Source: Lelliottia nimipressuralis
GTDB lineage: Bacteria; Pseudomonadota; Gammaproteobacteria; Enterobacterales; Enterobacteriaceae
DNA length: 64,000 nucleotides
Reading direction: 5' to 3'
Assembly: GCF_004402045.1 (NCBI RefSeq)
Contig: NZ_SOMG01000030.1
Span: forward strand, 372,001-436,000
The notes below the pieces were generated by a model. It had not been told where the DNA came from. It worked only from the letters and a program-made list of their open reading frames with translations, and did no database searches. This document shows, piece after piece, positions 62,189 to 64,000 of this stretch. The first letter of the stretch is position 1, and every line of letters starts with the position of its first letter. Made by a program: the position numbers and the translations under genes.

Positions 62189-63910
62189 GTGTTCGGAAAA
62201 CTATTGTTGAACTACATGCCAGGGTTACAAAATTTGTTGGCCTACGATAAAAGCTGGCTAAAAGATGATGTAAAAGCCGGGTTATCCGTTGCGGCTGTCG
62301 CGCTACCCGTTGCTATTGCTTATGCTGAGCTGGCGGGGGTTGGGGCTATAGTAGGGCTGTATTCCTGTGTTTTACCAATGATAGCTTACGCACTGTTTGG
62401 CTCTTCACGTCAGCTTATTGTGGGCCCTGATGCCACGACCTGCGCGGTGATTGCGGCCGTCGTGTTTCCTCTTTCAGCGGGAAATCCCGAACTGCACTGG
62501 CAACTGACGATCGTCATGACATTGATGATGGGCGGATGGTGCCTGCTTGCCAGTAAATTTCGCCTGGGCGCGCTTGCCGATCTGCTTTCTCATCCCATTC
62601 TTACGGGTTTGCTCAATGGCGTAGCCGTGACGATTATTGTCGGGCAATTAGGCAAGGTTTTGGGGATAAAGCTAGATGAAACGCAGGTTATTGAGAAAAT
62701 AATGGCTTTGCCAGGCCGAATTTCAGACAGCCATTTATTAACGATAGGGATATCGCTTTTAACGTTAATTATTTTGATGGTTATCAAAACGTATCGTAGC
62801 CACTGGCCAGCACCTTTGATTGCCATTGTGATAACAACGGTACTGGTATGGGGAACATCTGCGCAACGGTACGGTATTGCCACCATTGGCGGGGAAGGCT
62901 TCCAGCCTGGTTTACCCGTCGTTCACTGGGGGGCGTTCCAGCCCGGTCCCATGCGTGATTTAGTGATCCCGGCGCTGAACCTGGCTTTGGTCAGCTTTGT
63001 CAGCCTGATGCTGACCGCCCGCAGTTTCGCCGCGAAAAATGGCTATGAAATTAATGCGGATGCTGAGTTCAGAGCGCTGGGTATTGCGAATCTGATGTCT
63101 GGTTTATCTCAGGGGTTTGCTATCAGTGGAGCCGATTCCCGGACCGCGGTTAATGATTCAGTTGGTGGGAAAAGCCAGCTGGTTTCCGTAGTCGCAGCCT
63201 TACTCATCGGTATCGTAGTGGTATTTTTCACTCAGCCATTACAATTTATTCCGGTATCTGCATTAGGTATTGTTCTAATGTATGCATCGTGGTCATTGAT
63301 TGACTTACGTGGGCTATGGAACCTGAGGCGAAGAAATAAACAGGCATTTCGCCTGGCCTTCTTCACGTTTGGCTGTGTGTTAATTATCGGCGTTATTCAG
63401 GGGATCGGCCTTGCGGTGTTGCTTGGCCTGCTACAGTTCCTTCGCACAGTCTTTCGTCCCTCTGAGCACTTACTGGGTACTGACGAAAATGGAATGATTC
63501 ACTCATTAGGTAATACAACCGATATTAAAATGGTCCCGGGCGTGCTGATGTATCGATTTAACTCGCCGTTGACCTATTTTAATGTGGCTTATTTTAAACG
63601 CCGGGTATTGAACTTAGTTGATGGTGCAGCGTTACAACCTAAATGGGTGATTATTGATGCCGTGGCTTGCTTCACCTATTCAGATATCAGTGTCCTGGCA
63701 ACCATTAATGAGTTAAAGCGTGACCTGAAAGGTCGACAGATTACGTTAATCCTTGCGGGCAGGAAAACGGAATTAACGCGCTGGTTTAAAGATAGTCGGC
63801 CAACAATGAATGATGATGACATGATTCTGGCGCCAGATCTTTATCTTGCTCTCCGGTACATTCAAAGCAAAGAGAGTGCGAGTGAGGGTGAATCAGGCGG
63901 CGATGTATAA
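62189..63910 (+). CDS. SulP-family inorganic anion transporter
   Basis: A 573-residue SulP/SLC26 protein with some ten to fourteen TM helices in the first 420 residues (LSVAAVALPVAIAYAELAGV, GPDATTCAVIAAVVFPLS, and the SGADSRTAVNDSVGGKSQL stretch) and a STAS domain from about residue 440 (WVIIDAVACFTYSDISVL). It moves sulfate, bicarbonate or dicarboxylates across the inner membrane. The start is GTG 62189 with GGAGA upstream; the nearby ATG at 62187 is in a frame that stops after seven codons. Confidence 0.93.
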   Translation: MFGKLLLNYMPGLQNLLAYDKSWLKDDVKAGLSVAAVALPVAIAYAELAGVGAIVGLYSCVLPMIAYALFGSSRQLIVGPDATTCAVIAAVVFPLSAGNPELHWQLTIVMTLMMGGWCLLASKFRLGALADLLSHPILTGLLNGVAVTIIVGQLGKVLGIKLDETQVIEKIMALPGRISDSHLLTIGISLLTLIILMVIKTYRSHWPAPLIAIVITTVLVWGTSAQRYGIATIGGEGFQPGLPVVHWGAFQPGPMRDLVIPALNLALVSFVSLMLTARSFAAKNGYEINADAEFRALGIANLMSGLSQGFAISGADSRTAVNDSVGGKSQLVSVVAALLIGIVVVFFTQPLQFIPVSALGIVLMYASWSLIDLRGLWNLRRRNKQAFRLAFFTFGCVLIIGVIQGIGLAVLLGLLQFLRTVFRPSEHLLGTDENGMIHSLGNTTDIKMVPGVLMYRFNSPLTYFNVAYFKRRVLNLVDGAALQPKWVIIDAVACFTYSDISVLATINELKRDLKGRQITLILAGRKTELTRWFKDSRPTMNDDDMILAPDLYLALRYIQSKESASEGESGGDV

Positions 63911-63950
63911 CTAAACCTTGGTTAAAGGCTTGTAATTCCTGCTTTTGGTA

Positions 63951-63972
63951 CAGGGCTGCTGTTGCAGCCCTG
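63951..63972 (+). terminator. Terminator hairpin after SulP gene
   Basis: CAGGGCTGC (63951-63959) and GCAGCCCTG (63964-63972) around a TGTT loop, 41 bases past the stop, followed by ACCGTTTTAA. Confidence 0.6.
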
Positions 63973-64000
63973 ACCGTTTTAAACTTCAATCGATTCAGAG

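Noticed and set aside
1..64000. tRNA or rRNA genes, intact insertion sequence, or integrase
   Set aside because: Read for cloverleaf TTC-type arms, rRNA-like blocks and transposase or integrase signatures; none could be supported.

Overview
The window is enterobacterial chromosome, most likely an Enterobacter (E. cloacae complex or close relative). This is inferred from a gene order matching the Escherichia/Salmonella backbone (tqsA, mdtJI, ydgD, ydgU, asr, ynfM, ynfL, mlc, ynfK/bioD2, clcB, then a Salmonella-type osmVWXY operon) combined with a chromosomal rarA-oqxAB-oqxR locus, which is typical of Klebsiella and Enterobacter. No rRNA, tRNA, CRISPR array or intact insertion sequence was recognised.

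0-7.4 kb: the 3' end of an arylamine N-acetyltransferase-like gene, then a minus-strand operon of response regulator, sensor kinase, periplasmic adaptor lipoprotein and a TriC-like RND pump, with a MipA/OmpV outer-membrane protein divergent from it. 7.4-15.3 kb: YajD, a luciferase-like monooxygenase, TqsA, the MdtJI spermidine exporter behind a probable leader peptide, a CHASE4-GGDEF-EAL protein, then YdgD, the tiny YdgU and acid-shock protein Asr (RstA box upstream). 15.4-19.0 kb: genes absent from the E. coli order, namely a DsbC-like protein, an M32 carboxypeptidase and an hcp / candidate effector / DUF1493 islet of type VI secretion. 19.2-28.4 kb: conserved ynfM, ynfL, mlc, bioD2, clcB and the OsmU-type osmoprotectant ABC transporter.

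28.7-40.8 kb is accessory: GST, YoaK-like protein, MFS exporter, secreted alpha/beta hydrolase with a LysR regulator, a decayed type VI toxin/immunity remnant whose lipoprotein gene is frameshifted at an A8 run, a P4/ash-like phage remnant, several small enzymes, an internally deleted FAD-oxidoreductase pseudogene, YebG with a LexA box, and a nitrilase/LysR pair. 40.8-46.4 kb is rarA-oqxAB-oqxR, a multidrug efflux locus with its AraC-type activator and Rrf2-type repressor. 46.5-49.6 kb is a second two-component system with a second divergent MipA/OmpV gene, repeating the layout at 4.6-7.4 kb.

49.7-64 kb is AT-richer and patchy: a nucleotidyltransferase-like protein, a chorismate mutase-like protein, two regulator/oxidoreductase clusters (TetR with a perfect operator; HxlR with SnoaL and SDR), an acetyltransferase, a candidate defence pair (a PD-(D/E)XK nuclease fused to an EVE-like domain, convergent with a RloC/PrrC-like anticodon-nuclease ATPase carrying a CxxC hook), two lipoproteins, a VOC protein and a SulP anion transporter. 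Copies of a small dispersed, GCGGAC-containing repeat separate the genes in this last part.
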